The notes: generated from the letters alone by a model not told the origin. Positions 49,874 through 59,234 are shown, counted from the first letter of the stretch. The stretch is 64,000 nucleotides of DNA from Pseudomonas sp. CFII64 (GCF_000416235.1 NZ_ATLO01000051.1:124001-188000); one strand, 5' to 3'. Translations and numbers: made by a program.

Positions 49874-50814
49874 ATGCGTTCTCCCAAGGGCTGTGAACCC
49901 TCTTTGTAATAAGGAATGGTGCTCAAAGCGGAAGTCAGGGTCTTGCCGATCACTTCGATAAATAATAATGCCGCCGGGGTCAGCGGACGGCGCACGTCAT
50001 GTACACACATCATCCGACGGCTGATGCCAGGAGCGGCAAGGGGATAGGCACGCAATGCCCCTTGATGTAAACCTCGCTGCAGTACGGTGGCGGGCAGAAT
50101 ACTGACCCAGTCGCTACGCCGCAGAAACTCTTCGATCACAGCTAAGTCATCCACCTCCAGTTGCGGCGTGAGCTCAAGTCCGTCAGCCGCCATTCGTTGG
50201 TCGATGACGATTCTCAATCCGTGTCGTCTTGAGGGCAGCACCAGTTTGAGGTCCTGTAGAGCAGTCAAGGGAATCGGCACGGGGCAATTGAGCCGGCGTG
50301 CCGCGCCAGCGGCCACCAGCAATTCTTCGTTGAGGATGTCCTGGCAGTGCAGGTGGTCGTGCTGAAAGCTTTGATTGATGACAGCAAAGTCCAGAGTTCC
50401 GGCCAATACCTTGTCGATCAGCTCCTGGCTGTAATCTGACGTGACGCACAGTTGCACGTCAGGATGGTACTCGACGAAGTGCGCCAGTGTTGCTGCCAGC
50501 GCATGATTGGTCGCTGACGCAATCAGACCGGCATGCACCCGCCCGCCGATCTGCCCACTACGGTCGATGAGCGTTTGTCGTGCTTCGAGAAACTGCCCGA
50601 GAATCGGCATGAACAGCCGGTAGGCCTGATCACCGGCTTCTGTTGGGTGCATGCCTTTGGAGCTGCGCTCAAACAGTGTTTGTCCCAGTTCCTCTTCGAG
50701 CTTGGCAATCTGCATTGATAGCGCGGGCTGGACGATATTCAGACGTTGCGCAGCCCTTGTTACCGATCCCTCTTCGTAGAGGCAGGTGAAGTATTTCAGT
50801 TGGCGCAGCTCCAT
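49870..50814 (-). CDS. LysR-family regulator of the aromatic cluster
   Basis: 314 aa. HTH MELRQLKYFTCLYEEGSVTR then AAQRLNIVQPALSMQIAKLE, LFERSSKGMHPTEAG; effector domain with VHAGLIASATNHALAATLAH. The HTH and RQLKYF start are of the CatR/NAC-like branch that often regulates ring degradation. It is inside the minus operon (25 bases after the aldehyde dehydrogenase, four-base overlap with ubiX). It likely acts on the divergent promoter region 53062-53392. Confidence 0.9.
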   Translation of the reverse strand: MELRQLKYFTCLYEEGSVTRAAQRLNIVQPALSMQIAKLEEELGQTLFERSSKGMHPTEAGDQAYRLFMPILGQFLEARQTLIDRSGQIGGRVHAGLIASATNHALAATLAHFVEYHPDVQLCVTSDYSQELIDKVLAGTLDFAVINQSFQHDHLHCQDILNEELLVAAGAARRLNCPVPIPLTALQDLKLVLPSRRHGLRIVIDQRMAADGLELTPQLEVDDLAVIEEFLRRSDWVSILPATVLQRGLHQGALRAYPLAAPGISRRMMCVHDVRRPLTPAALLFIEVIGKTLTSALSTIPYYKEGSQPLGERI

Positions 50815-50839
50815 GGCGATTTTTCCTCATTTATAGGCA

Positions 50840-52282
50840 TCAGCCCAAGGTGCCGACGCTCTGATAAATATGCTTGAGCTCGCTGAAATCCAGCAAGGCA
50901 TCGACCCCATGCAACCGGCCAAGGCCACTTTTGCGATAACCACCGGTTTCGGCTTCGGCAAACAGCTTGTTGTGATCGTTGATCCACACGGTGCCGTTGC
51001 GCAACGCACGTGCCACCCGCCAGGCGCGTGCGCCTTGGTCAGTCCAGACGCTGGCCGAAAGACCAAACTCTGTATGATTAGCCCGTGCGACGGCTTCAGC
51101 CTCGTCCTCAAAAGGTTCGATGACCAGCAACGGGCCGAAGATTTCTTCCTGGCAGAAGAACGCACTGCTGTCTCGATGGGTAATCAACGATGGCGCCAGA
51201 TAAGCGCCTTTGTTCGTCAACCCTTGTGGGCGACCACCTGGAAGCAGGACCTGGTCACAACTGTCCAGCGCCTGAGCGATACGCTGTTCGACCTTATCCC
51301 GGGACTGCCAGTCGATCAGGGGCCCCATTTGTGTCGTCGGGTCGGTTCCCGGCCCGATTTTGATAGCAGTCAGCGCTGCTTTGAGCGCGTTTTGCATTTC
51401 GTCAAAACGGCTGGAGTGCACGAGAATCCTCCGCGCAGCGGTGCATTGTTGTCCGGAAATAATCGTCGCCGCTGCGGCAAGTCTGGGGGCGATAGCGGTG
51501 ATATCCGCATCCTCGAATACCAGGCAGCAGGATTTACCCCCCAGTTCCAATGACAGCTTTTTCATCGTCGCGGCGGCGTCCTGCATGATGCGCTGACCGG
51601 TTGCCGTTGAACCGGTAAAGCTCAACACGTCGACCTCGGGCGACGCCACCATATAGCTGGCTCCGGCGTGGCCGGTTTCAGCGAACAGATTCACCGCACC
51701 GCCGGGCAGTCCCGGCAAACTGAGCAGCGGTTCAAGTATCGCGGCATTGAACAACGCCGTTTGCGGTGCGGGTTTAATCACTATGGTGCAGCCGGCAGCA
51801 ATGGCTGGTGCCATAGCTCTGATAAGTAATACCGCGGGCGCATTCCACGGGATGATCAGCCCGGCTACGCCTGCTGGCTCGCGCAACATACTGGAAAATT
51901 CACCCGGTGCGACTTCCAGAATATGGCCAGGGTTGTGGCGCGCCAGCCCTGCGTAATAGATGATCTCTGAAATGGCCCCGGCTATCTCACCCCGGGATTG
52001 AACCAATGCCTTGCCGTTTTCGCGACTCAGCAGTTGCGCCAGTGGTTCATGCCGGCTCTTGAGTTCAACCGCCCAGTCCAGCAGCAGTTGCTGACGCAGG
52101 CGCGGATTCTGCGACCACTGTGGATTGGCGAAAGCTGCAGCAGCCGCCGCGACGGCCGCTTGGGCCTGAGCTTCACCGCCATCGGCGAAACGACCGATGA
52201 CTTCGCCAGTGGATGGGTCGAGGCTATCAGCCCACTGGTTGTCATGAGTCCAGTGGCCATCGATGAAATGTTGGCTTTGCAT
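50840..52282 (-). CDS. NAD(P)-dependent aldehyde dehydrogenase
   Basis: 480 aa. Conserved blocks: PWNAPAVLLIRAMAPAIAAG, FTGSTATGQRI, catalytic Glu in LELGGKSCCLVFEDAD, catalytic Cys in ISGQQCTAARRILV, and EEIFGPLLVIEPF. Closest in style to benzaldehyde/vanillin-type dehydrogenases. Start at 52282 has GGGAG five bases upstream. In this cluster the likely job is to oxidise the aldehyde made by the ThDP enzyme to an aromatic acid, which is inference. Confidence 0.9.
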   Translation of the reverse strand: MQSQHFIDGHWTHDNQWADSLDPSTGEVIGRFADGGEAQAQAAVAAAAAAFANPQWSQNPRLRQQLLLDWAVELKSRHEPLAQLLSRENGKALVQSRGEIAGAISEIIYYAGLARHNPGHILEVAPGEFSSMLREPAGVAGLIIPWNAPAVLLIRAMAPAIAAGCTIVIKPAPQTALFNAAILEPLLSLPGLPGGAVNLFAETGHAGASYMVASPEVDVLSFTGSTATGQRIMQDAAATMKKLSLELGGKSCCLVFEDADITAIAPRLAAAATIISGQQCTAARRILVHSSRFDEMQNALKAALTAIKIGPGTDPTTQMGPLIDWQSRDKVEQRIAQALDSCDQVLLPGGRPQGLTNKGAYLAPSLITHRDSSAFFCQEEIFGPLLVIEPFEDEAEAVARANHTEFGLSASVWTDQGARAWRVARALRNGTVWINDHNKLFAEAETGGYRKSGLGRLHGVDALLDFSELKHIYQSVGTLG

Positions 52283-52302
52283 GAGTGCTCCCGGGTACAG
52301 GA

Positions 52303-53061
52303 TCAATGGGTGACCGAGCCGCCGTCGACCACGATGGTCTGGCCGCTCATGAAGTCGCTGTCGGCGCTGCTGAGGAACAGCAATGCGCCGATCAAATCCT
52401 CAGGCACTGCCTCCCGCTTGATGCAGCGGCTGGCAATATTGGCTTTGACAATTGCCTCGGCCCAGTCGGCATTGGCCTGCACATTAGCGCTCATGGTCAA
52501 ACCGGGCGCCAGGCAGTTACAGCGGATGCCCGCATCGCCCACTTCGCGGGCAATGGAGCGCGTCATGGCAATGATCGCGCCCTTGGAGGCGACGTAGGCC
52601 AGCATCATGGGCGCTCCTTTGAACGCGGTAGCCGACGCAATGTTGACGATTTTGCCGTAGCCCTGCTGGCGCATGACTGGCAACACTGCCTTGGCGCATT
52701 CGAAAGAGCCGCGCACGTTGACGGTCATGATCCGGTCCCATTCAGCGGATTCGGTTTGCTCGAAGGGCTTGAGTTGCAGGGTGGCAAACAGCGCGGCGTT
52801 GTTGACCAGGATATGTATCCCGGCGAAAGCTTCCAGTGCAGCACTGACCATCGCCTGCACTGCGGCGCCGTCGGTGACGTCACAGGCGACTGCCAGTGCC
52901 GTGCCGCCTTTGGCACGGATTGCGCTGGCCGTTTCATCTGGGGCGTGCAAGTCGCATAACACTACCTTGGCACCCTCGGCAGCCAAGGCCAGCGCATAAG
53001 TGGCGCCGATACCCTGAGCTGCCCCGGTGACGATGGCCACTTTCTCGTTGAGCCGATTCAT
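52303..53061 (-). CDS. Short-chain dehydrogenase/reductase of the aromatic cluster
   Basis: 252 aa. TGAAQGIG (residues 12-19), Asp37 after the second strand (favouring NAD), NNAA, catalytic Ser143, Tyr156 and Lys160 (YVASK). FabG/3-hydroxyacyl or diol dehydrogenase type. First gene of the minus operon SDR-ALDH-LysR-ubiX. It could oxidise a hydroxy side chain before the FMN or ThDP step, or a dihydrodiol; the sequence does not decide. Confidence 0.9.
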   Translation of the reverse strand: MNRLNEKVAIVTGAAQGIGATYALALAAEGAKVVLCDLHAPDETASAIRAKGGTALAVACDVTDGAAVQAMVSAALEAFAGIHILVNNAALFATLQLKPFEQTESAEWDRIMTVNVRGSFECAKAVLPVMRQQGYGKIVNIASATAFKGAPMMLAYVASKGAIIAMTRSIAREVGDAGIRCNCLAPGLTMSANVQANADWAEAIVKANIASRCIKREAVPEDLIGALLFLSSADSDFMSGQTIVVDGGSVTH

Positions 53062-53392
53062 GACGTTACCCTCTTATTGTTATTGGCCGCCGATCACCGT
53101 CGGTTACGGATGAGTTGCGGCATCCCGTTATCTGCATCGAGTCTGATAGATAGTCATGCGCTGCGCCTTGCCCTGAGCACCGGAATTTAGCGCCACAGTC
53201 GGCAGATTTGCCTTGCAGTCTGATCCACGTTCGAGTGGCGGGTACCGGTTGCATGCAGAAGTTATTGCTGATGGTTCGTATCAATATTTCTTAGTAGGCA
53301 AGAGCTGCAAAGGCCTGTTTAGCTTGATTGCAATCGAAGCCGCCAATGCAGTGGTTTCGTCCGACACAACAACAAAAAATCGGAGAGACACC
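53062..53392. promoter_or_regulatory. Divergent promoter region of the two main catabolic operons
   Basis: 331 bases between the SDR and symporter starts, with no gene. A loose LysR-like dyad (TTGCTGAT...TATCAA, about 53264-53284) and a GATAGATAG stretch near 53147 are the only features I can point to. A frame from 53213 in phase with the symporter is an N-terminal extension without a start signal. Confidence 0.4.
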
Positions 53393-54814
53393 ATGGGATC
53401 CAGCTGGCTAGTGCTGTCCATCACGCTCATATACATGTTCGCCCTCGCTGTGATCAGCTACGCGGTACGCCGCCATTCCCGCAGCGCCGCCAACTACACC
53501 ACGGGGGGCAGCCATTTCCCGGCAGTGTTGATCGGCTTTCTGATGATGTCTGAATTCATCGGCACTACGGCCAGTGTCGGTACGGCGCAGGCGGCCTATA
53601 CATCGGGTATTTCTGCTGCCTGGAATCTGGCATCGCTCGGCGTTGGTTTTGTGTTGTTCTCGCTGCTGCTGGCGCGCAAGTACCGCGAGCTGGGCGAGAA
53701 CACCATTTCCGGCGCATTGGCTCGCACCTATGGCGAACCTGTGCGTTTCGCGACGTCAGTGATCATGATCTTCGCCTTGATGATCGTTGCCGTGTCGGTG
53801 TATGCCAGCGGTGGCGCGGTTTTGGCGGGGTTGCTCGGTATAGGTAAAGCGCCGGCGATTGTCATTACAGGTGTGGTGGCGGTGATTTTTGTCAGCGTCG
53901 GCGGCATGCGCTCGGTGGTGTACACCAACTTCCTCCACGCGCTGATCAAATACCTAGGGATCATTCTTACGCTGGGGTTTGCCTTGAGCCGCGTCGGCGG
54001 TATGGAGGCTTTGCTGGAAAAACTGCCGGCCCCCATGCTCACTGTCGACAATGTCGGCTGGAGCCAGATCATGGCGTGGATGGTTGCAGGGATTGGTGCG
54101 ACCTTCGCCACGCAGTATGTGATTCAGGCGGTAAATACCGTCAGCAATGGTGACAAGGCGCGCCATGCGGCCTTCTATTGCGCGGTCATGCTGGTGCCTT
54201 TCGGAATCTGCGCGGCACTGATCGGCATGTGCAGTCGCGTGCTTTTCCCGGCAATTCCGCCGTTGCTGGCGTTCCCAGCGTTGATCGGTGAGATGGACAG
54301 CATCATGGCCGGTGTCGTCGTGGCGGGGTTGGCCGGCTCCCTGTTTGGCACCATTTCCGCGCTGACCATGGGTATTGCTACCTTGGCGCTTAAAGATTTC
54401 TATCAGCCGTTTTTCAACAAAACCAGTCAGGTGAAGCGTGACCTGGTCTTCGTCAAGACGGCCACGGTAATAGCGGGCTTGTTGCCCATCAGCCTGGCTA
54501 TTTTTGCCTCCGGAGTGCTGGAAGTGACCTTCCTCGCCAAGGCGCTTCGCGCTTCCCTCGCCGTGCTGGTCGTGATGGTGTTTTACGCCCCGACGTTCGG
54601 TACCCGGCGCGGCGCTTTCCTGAGCATCATCGCGTCACTGATTGTGACCGTGGGTTGGTTCCTGATGGGCAATCCTTACGGAATCGACAACGCCTATGTG
54701 GCCCTGGCGACGCCGCTGGTGATCATGACGTTGAGCCACATCATGCGCCGGGGTGAGGAAGCTCCCCTGCAGACCGAACCGTCTCTGGAAAAGTCTGAAG
54801 GAGTTCACTCATGA
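53393..54814 (+). CDS. Sodium:solute symporter (SSS family)
   Basis: 473 aa with about 13 membrane segments. N-terminus MGSSWLVLSITLIYMFALAV, then SRSAANYTTGGSHFPAVLIG and the Na+-site region MMSEFIGTTASVGTAQAAYT. AALIGMCSRVLFP and the end of the core are as in SSS/PutP-type carriers. Start at 53393 has CGGAGAGA. First gene of the plus operon and overlapped by the ThDP gene (ATGA). Probably imports the acid substrate of the pathway with Na+. Confidence 0.9.
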   Translation: MGSSWLVLSITLIYMFALAVISYAVRRHSRSAANYTTGGSHFPAVLIGFLMMSEFIGTTASVGTAQAAYTSGISAAWNLASLGVGFVLFSLLLARKYRELGENTISGALARTYGEPVRFATSVIMIFALMIVAVSVYASGGAVLAGLLGIGKAPAIVITGVVAVIFVSVGGMRSVVYTNFLHALIKYLGIILTLGFALSRVGGMEALLEKLPAPMLTVDNVGWSQIMAWMVAGIGATFATQYVIQAVNTVSNGDKARHAAFYCAVMLVPFGICAALIGMCSRVLFPAIPPLLAFPALIGEMDSIMAGVVVAGLAGSLFGTISALTMGIATLALKDFYQPFFNKTSQVKRDLVFVKTATVIAGLLPISLAIFASGVLEVTFLAKALRASLAVLVVMVFYAPTFGTRRGAFLSIIASLIVTVGWFLMGNPYGIDNAYVALATPLVIMTLSHIMRRGEEAPLQTEPSLEKSEGVHS

Positions 54815-56463
54815 AGATGTCTGGAGCCCAGGCCATCATCGAGGTTCTCAAACGCGAAGGCGTTCGGCACCTGTTTGGTGTTCCCGGCGAAAATTTCACG
54901 CCGATGATGGACGCCTTGTACGACGAACCGTCCATTGCGTTCATCGTTGGTCGCCAGGAAGGTGGCGCGGCGTTCATGGCTGAAGCTTATGCTGGAGCCG
55001 GTGGCGGGGTGGGTGTGGTTCTGGGCGCACGGGCCGTGGGTGCTACCAATCTGAGTATCGGTGTGCATACGGCGATGGAAAACTCCACGCCCATGGTGGT
55101 GTTGCTCGGCCAGCTGGATTCAAGGTTCCGTGGTCGCGAAGGTTTCCAGGAAGTCGATCTGGATCGTATGTTCGCCCCGTTGTGCAAATGGTCGGTGGAA
55201 GTAAGCAATGCACAACGCTTGCCGGATATCCTGCAGCGGGCCTTCCATCTCGCGCGCAGCGGCAGGCCTGGTCCGGTGGTGGTTTCCCTGACCGAGGATG
55301 CTTTGCACGATGAGCTGCAAGCACATTTCAGTGAGCCTCTGGCTATCAGCCGACCGCGTCCTTCACCTGACGAAGTGAGCGGTTTTGTGCGGCGACTGGC
55401 TGAGGCCCGGCGTCCGGTGATCATCGCCGGGGCAGGGGTCAAGCGTGCTGGGGCCGAAGCGCTGCTGGTGCAGTTCGCCGAACGTTGTGCGATTCCGGTA
55501 CTGGCTGCATGGCGCCGTCACGATGTTTTCCCCAATGGTCATCGGTTGTATTGCGGGCACCTGCAAATGGGGACTCATCCGGCGTTGGTCGATACCCTGC
55601 GCCAGGCTGACATGCTGATTGTTATTGGCGCGAGGCTTAACGAGATCACCACCCAGAATTACGCGGCGGTGAGTGTCGGGCAGCGCATCCTGCAAATTGA
55701 CATCGACGACCGCATGCTGGGCAAGGCCTACCCCATCGAACAAGGCATTGTTGCCGATGCAAACCAGGCCCTTGAAGCGCTGCTGGAGCACACATTCGCT
55801 GTGCCGTCGGAGGGCTGGGCGCAATCGCGACGCGCCGTCTACGAAGACGTTACCAGGCTGATCGTCGAACCTCATGAGGATTACGTCGACAATTGGCAGA
55901 TCATTCGCGAGTTGCGAGCACAATTGCCGGACGATGCGATCCTGACCAATGACGCCGGGAACTTTGCAGGCTGGATGCATACGTTCTTCAGCTTTCGCCA
56001 GACCAATACCTATGTCGGTGCTGCTTCAGGTGCCATGGGCTATGGCATGCCGGCCGCCCTCGGCGTGCAGCTGGCTCATCCAGACAAAACCGTGGTTTCC
56101 CTGTCCGGCGATGGCGGTTTGATGATGACCATTCAGGAACTGGAAACCGCAGTGCGCCTGAAGCTGCCGATCATTGCCCTGGTGTTCAACAACAACATGT
56201 ACGGCTCGATCCGCATGCATCAGGAAAAAGCCCACCCTGGGCGGGTGATTGGCTCGGATCTGGGTAACCCTGATTTCGTACTGTTGGCCCAGGCATTTGG
56301 TGCACAGGGTTTGCGCGTTACCAATGACGCTGCCTTTGCCAACGCCTTGCGGGTCGCGCTTGCGGCCTCGGGTCCGGTTCTGATCGAAATTGTCTCCGAT
56401 CCGCAACGCATCTCCGTGCGCCAGACCATAGATCAGATCCGCCAATCAGGTATCCGGCAATGA
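54811..56463 (+). CDS. Thiamine-diphosphate-dependent enzyme (acetolactate synthase/benzoylformate decarboxylase superfamily)
   Basis: 550 aa with the three usual domains. The Pyr domain has VPGENFTPMMDALYDEPSI and the catalytic Glu in VGRQEGGAAFMAEAYAG. The central domain carries RRPVIIAGAGVKRAGA. The PP domain has the ThDP motif SLSGDGGLMMTIQELETAVR ... FNNNMYGS. Substitution of the usual HE by RQE and the lack of the benzoylformate decarboxylase histidines leave the reaction open: 2-oxoacid decarboxylation, carboligation or C-C lysis. It lies between a symporter and an FMN 2-hydroxyacid dehydrogenase (four-base overlaps on both sides), which favours a 2-oxoacid substrate. Confidence 0.85.
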   Translation: MKMSGAQAIIEVLKREGVRHLFGVPGENFTPMMDALYDEPSIAFIVGRQEGGAAFMAEAYAGAGGGVGVVLGARAVGATNLSIGVHTAMENSTPMVVLLGQLDSRFRGREGFQEVDLDRMFAPLCKWSVEVSNAQRLPDILQRAFHLARSGRPGPVVVSLTEDALHDELQAHFSEPLAISRPRPSPDEVSGFVRRLAEARRPVIIAGAGVKRAGAEALLVQFAERCAIPVLAAWRRHDVFPNGHRLYCGHLQMGTHPALVDTLRQADMLIVIGARLNEITTQNYAAVSVGQRILQIDIDDRMLGKAYPIEQGIVADANQALEALLEHTFAVPSEGWAQSRRAVYEDVTRLIVEPHEDYVDNWQIIRELRAQLPDDAILTNDAGNFAGWMHTFFSFRQTNTYVGAASGAMGYGMPAALGVQLAHPDKTVVSLSGDGGLMMTIQELETAVRLKLPIIALVFNNNMYGSIRMHQEKAHPGRVIGSDLGNPDFVLLAQAFGAQGLRVTNDAAFANALRVALAASGPVLIEIVSDPQRISVRQTIDQIRQSGIRQ

Positions 56464-57725
56464 GCGCGGGGGCCGACATGGACAGTGCAGGTATCGAGCT
56501 CGATCAATCGACCGTTTCTGCACAAGCCTGGGGCGCCGGCAGCGGCACCGGAAGAGCGGCGAAGCTCAAACAACGGCTACCCACTTTCAGCTTTCTAGAA
56601 AAAGCAGCTCGACGAAGAATTCCGGGTTTCGCGTTCGACTTTGTGGATGGCGGGACAGGGGAGCATCTGGCGGCCGCGTGCAATCGCAATGCGTTGGACG
56701 CGGTCCAGATCATCCCCCGTTATGGGGCTAGCGCAGTTGTGAATACTGAAATTGAGCTGTTTGGGCGGCGCTACGCCAGCCCCATCGGTATTGCTCCGGT
56801 CGGGGTTGACGGCTTGGTATGGCCGGGGGCAACTCAGTTGTTGGCCAAGGCTGCGCAGCGGGCACGGATTCCCTACATCACCGGTACGCTGGCCAGCGGT
56901 TCACTGGAAGAGGTGGCGCGACTCTGCCCCGACAATGTCTGGCTGCAGCTTTATGGTCTTCCAAGGGATGAGCATCGGGTCACGTTCGATCTGATCCGGC
57001 GTGCCGAAGACTGTGGTGTGCATGTGCTGGTCGCCACCCTGGATGCACCGGTGCGCGCCAAGCGGCCTCGGGATTTGCACAACGGCCTGATCGTTCCGTT
57101 TCGCATGACGCCGCGCACCGTCTGGCAAGTGGCGATGTCACGGCACTGGGCGCAAGCGTTGCTCAAGAACGGCGCACCGGGGTTTCCCAATATCGAGCGC
57201 TATGTCGGCGGCGGTAGCGGCATGGCAGCAACCGCTGGTTTCGTGCAGCGCGAAATCAAAGGCACCTTTGATTGGGAGACGTTGGCGCGCATGCGCGACG
57301 CGTGGCCCAGGGCACTGGTGGTCAAAGGGGTGTTGCATCCGGACGATGCCGAACGCGCGATCAGTCTCGGTATCGACGGGGTTCTTGTCTCCAATCATGG
57401 CGGGCGCCAATCCGAGGCTGCGCCACCTTCCATCGATATGTTGCCAAGTATCGCCCGGGTCGTAGGAGCGCGCGCCACCGTACTCTTCGACAGTGGCATT
57501 CGTAGTGGTCTGGATATCGCGCGTGCCATGGCATTGGGGGCTCATGGCACCTTTTGCGGGCGAGCGTTTCTCTATGGCCTCGCAGCGCTGGGGAGCGAGG
57601 GTCCTGACCATGTAGCGCAATTGCTTGACGACGAACTGCGTACAGCTCTGGCGCAGAACGGTGCCTACAACTGCGCGCAGCTACGTAGTGCTGCCGTGCG
57701 TCATCCTGCCGCCTGGCAGGCTTGA
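56460..57725 (+). CDS. FMN-dependent 2-hydroxyacid dehydrogenase/oxidase (mandelate/lactate type)
   Basis: 421 aa TIM-barrel flavoprotein. FDFVDGGTGEHLAAACNRNA and SPIGIAPVGVDGLVWPGATQ near the N-terminus, WLQLYGLPRDEH, catalytic His in VLVSNHGGRQSEAAPPSIDM, and the FMN-phosphate site LFDSGIRSGLDIARAMALGA then CGRAFLYGLAALG. No insert long enough for a membrane segment is obvious. It oxidises a 2-hydroxyacid to the 2-oxoacid that the overlapping ThDP gene could use. An N-terminal extension of ~40 residues before KLKQRLPTFSFLE is longer than usual; an inner ATG at 56478 exists. Confidence 0.9.
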   Translation: MSAGADMDSAGIELDQSTVSAQAWGAGSGTGRAAKLKQRLPTFSFLEKAARRRIPGFAFDFVDGGTGEHLAAACNRNALDAVQIIPRYGASAVVNTEIELFGRRYASPIGIAPVGVDGLVWPGATQLLAKAAQRARIPYITGTLASGSLEEVARLCPDNVWLQLYGLPRDEHRVTFDLIRRAEDCGVHVLVATLDAPVRAKRPRDLHNGLIVPFRMTPRTVWQVAMSRHWAQALLKNGAPGFPNIERYVGGGSGMAATAGFVQREIKGTFDWETLARMRDAWPRALVVKGVLHPDDAERAISLGIDGVLVSNHGGRQSEAAPPSIDMLPSIARVVGARATVLFDSGIRSGLDIARAMALGAHGTFCGRAFLYGLAALGSEGPDHVAQLLDDELRTALAQNGAYNCAQLRSAAVRHPAAWQA

Positions 57726-57774
57726 TCGTTTGTGATCAAGGCCATCGATAACAATTTCAATAGCGAGATTACCC

Positions 57775-59181
57775 ATGTCAAATGACCAAACTGCTGATTT
57801 CAACCCACTGCCGCCCGGTGCCACCTTGCGTGGCTGGCTGGATCATTTGCAAAGCAGCCAGCGCCTGACGCTGGTCGAGGCTGGTACGGCGTTGCGCTTT
57901 GGCGTAGCGGCAGTCGCCAATCGTCTGGATGGCCAGAGTGCTTCGCTGTTTATTGCCCCCGACCAGCACGAAATCCCGGTGGTTTCCGGCTTGCTCTCGG
58001 ACCGTCTGTGGATGGCTGAAGCCATGGGTGTCAAACCCGCCGAGGTGCTCAACCGCTTTCAGGATGCCAGTCTCAACCCCATTGCCGGTCAGGAAGTGCC
58101 GGATGCTCCGTGTCAGACCGTGGTGCACCATCAAGTGGATCTGTTGACGCAGCTGCCCATCCCGACCCACAACGAGCATGACAGCGGGGCCTACATCACG
58201 GCGGGTCTGCTGATTACCCGCAATCCGCGCACCGGTATCCAGAACGTCTCTATCCACCGGCTGCAAGTCAGTTCGGCCAATCGCCTGGGCGCGCTGTTGT
58301 TGCCGCGACATGCCCTGGCGTTCTTTCAGGAGGTCGAAGGCACGGGAGAGGATCTGGAAGTTGCGGTGGTGATCGGTGCAGACCCTCTGACCCTTCTGGC
58401 TTCTCAGGCCATCGTGCCCATCGATCACGATGAGCTGGAAATCGCCGGGGCGCTGCATGGACGTCCGCTGCGGCTGGTGCGCTGCGTGACCAATCGGATT
58501 CGTGTCCCGGCCGATGCGGAGATCGTTCTGGAGGGACGCCTGCTGGCTAACGTACGTGAGCTGGAAGGACCTTTTGGAGAATTTCCGCAGTACTACGGCG
58601 AACGTGCCGAACGCCACGTAATTGAGGTAGACGCCATCACTCACCGGCTGGCGCCGATTTTCCACACCATCGTTGGCGGCGGGCTGGAGCATCTGTTGTT
58701 GGGCGGCATTCCTCGGGAGGCAACGCTGCTGGCCCATCTGCGGCGCAGTTTCCCAGGGGTTCGTGACGTGCATCTGGCCAAGGGCGGAGTTTGCCGTTAT
58801 CACCTTTACGTGCAGCTGGATAAACGCTCCGAGGGTGAAGCGAAGAATGTGATTTTAGGCGCGTTCGGCGGTCACTACGACCTCAAGCACGTGGTGGTGG
58901 TCGACCTCGATGTGGACATTCACAACCCGACCGAAGTGGAGTGGGCGATTGCCACGCGCTTTCAGGCCGACCGTGATCTGGTTCTCGTGCATGAGACCCA
59001 GGGTTCGAAGCTCGATCCATCAACCCGCGACGGAGTCGGCTCGAAGATGGGCTACGACGCCACGGTGCCGTTGTCTGCGCCAGAGATGCGCTTCACTCGC
59101 ATTCGCGTGCCTGGCGAAGCAGAGGTCGACCTGGACGCAGTGACGCGCCCGGCACCTGTAGATTGGCAGCGCCTATTCTGA
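57775..59181 (+). CDS. UbiD-family prenyl-FMN decarboxylase
   Basis: 468 aa. Reversible decarboxylase of aromatic or unsaturated acids using prenyl-FMN from UbiX. IHRLQVSSANRLGALLLPRH holds the conserved Arg, ANVRELEGPFGEFPQYYGER holds the two Glu of the Glu-Arg-Glu catalytic set, and the C-terminal DLDVDIHNPTEVEWAIATRF with the K+/Mn-site region are present. Members this size act on 4-hydroxybenzoate, protocatechuate, pyrrole or phenylacrylic acids. Last gene of the symporter-ThDP-FMN operon after a 49-base gap; the dedicated ubiX is in the divergent operon. Confidence 0.92.
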   Translation: MSNDQTADFNPLPPGATLRGWLDHLQSSQRLTLVEAGTALRFGVAAVANRLDGQSASLFIAPDQHEIPVVSGLLSDRLWMAEAMGVKPAEVLNRFQDASLNPIAGQEVPDAPCQTVVHHQVDLLTQLPIPTHNEHDSGAYITAGLLITRNPRTGIQNVSIHRLQVSSANRLGALLLPRHALAFFQEVEGTGEDLEVAVVIGADPLTLLASQAIVPIDHDELEIAGALHGRPLRLVRCVTNRIRVPADAEIVLEGRLLANVRELEGPFGEFPQYYGERAERHVIEVDAITHRLAPIFHTIVGGGLEHLLLGGIPREATLLAHLRRSFPGVRDVHLAKGGVCRYHLYVQLDKRSEGEAKNVILGAFGGHYDLKHVVVVDLDVDIHNPTEVEWAIATRFQADRDLVLVHETQGSKLDPSTRDGVGSKMGYDATVPLSAPEMRFTRIRVPGEAEVDLDAVTRPAPVDWQRLF

Positions 59182-59211
59182 CTCAGCAAGCCGTTATGAC
59201 TTTCTGAATGA

Positions 59212-59234
59212 GGCGCCGCTAAACTTGCGGCGCC
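59212..59234. terminator. Hairpin between the ubiD and cupin genes
   Basis: GGCGCCGC / GCGGCGCC, seven-base loop, 30 bases after the ubiD stop; no T-run. Probably ends both converging messages with help from rho. The rest of 59182-59349 is empty. Confidence 0.4.

Noticed and set aside
53213..53392. 60-residue N-terminal extension of the symporter
   Set aside because: No ribosome site and not hydrophobic; MGSSWLVLS at 53393 has GGAG and begins the first membrane segment.
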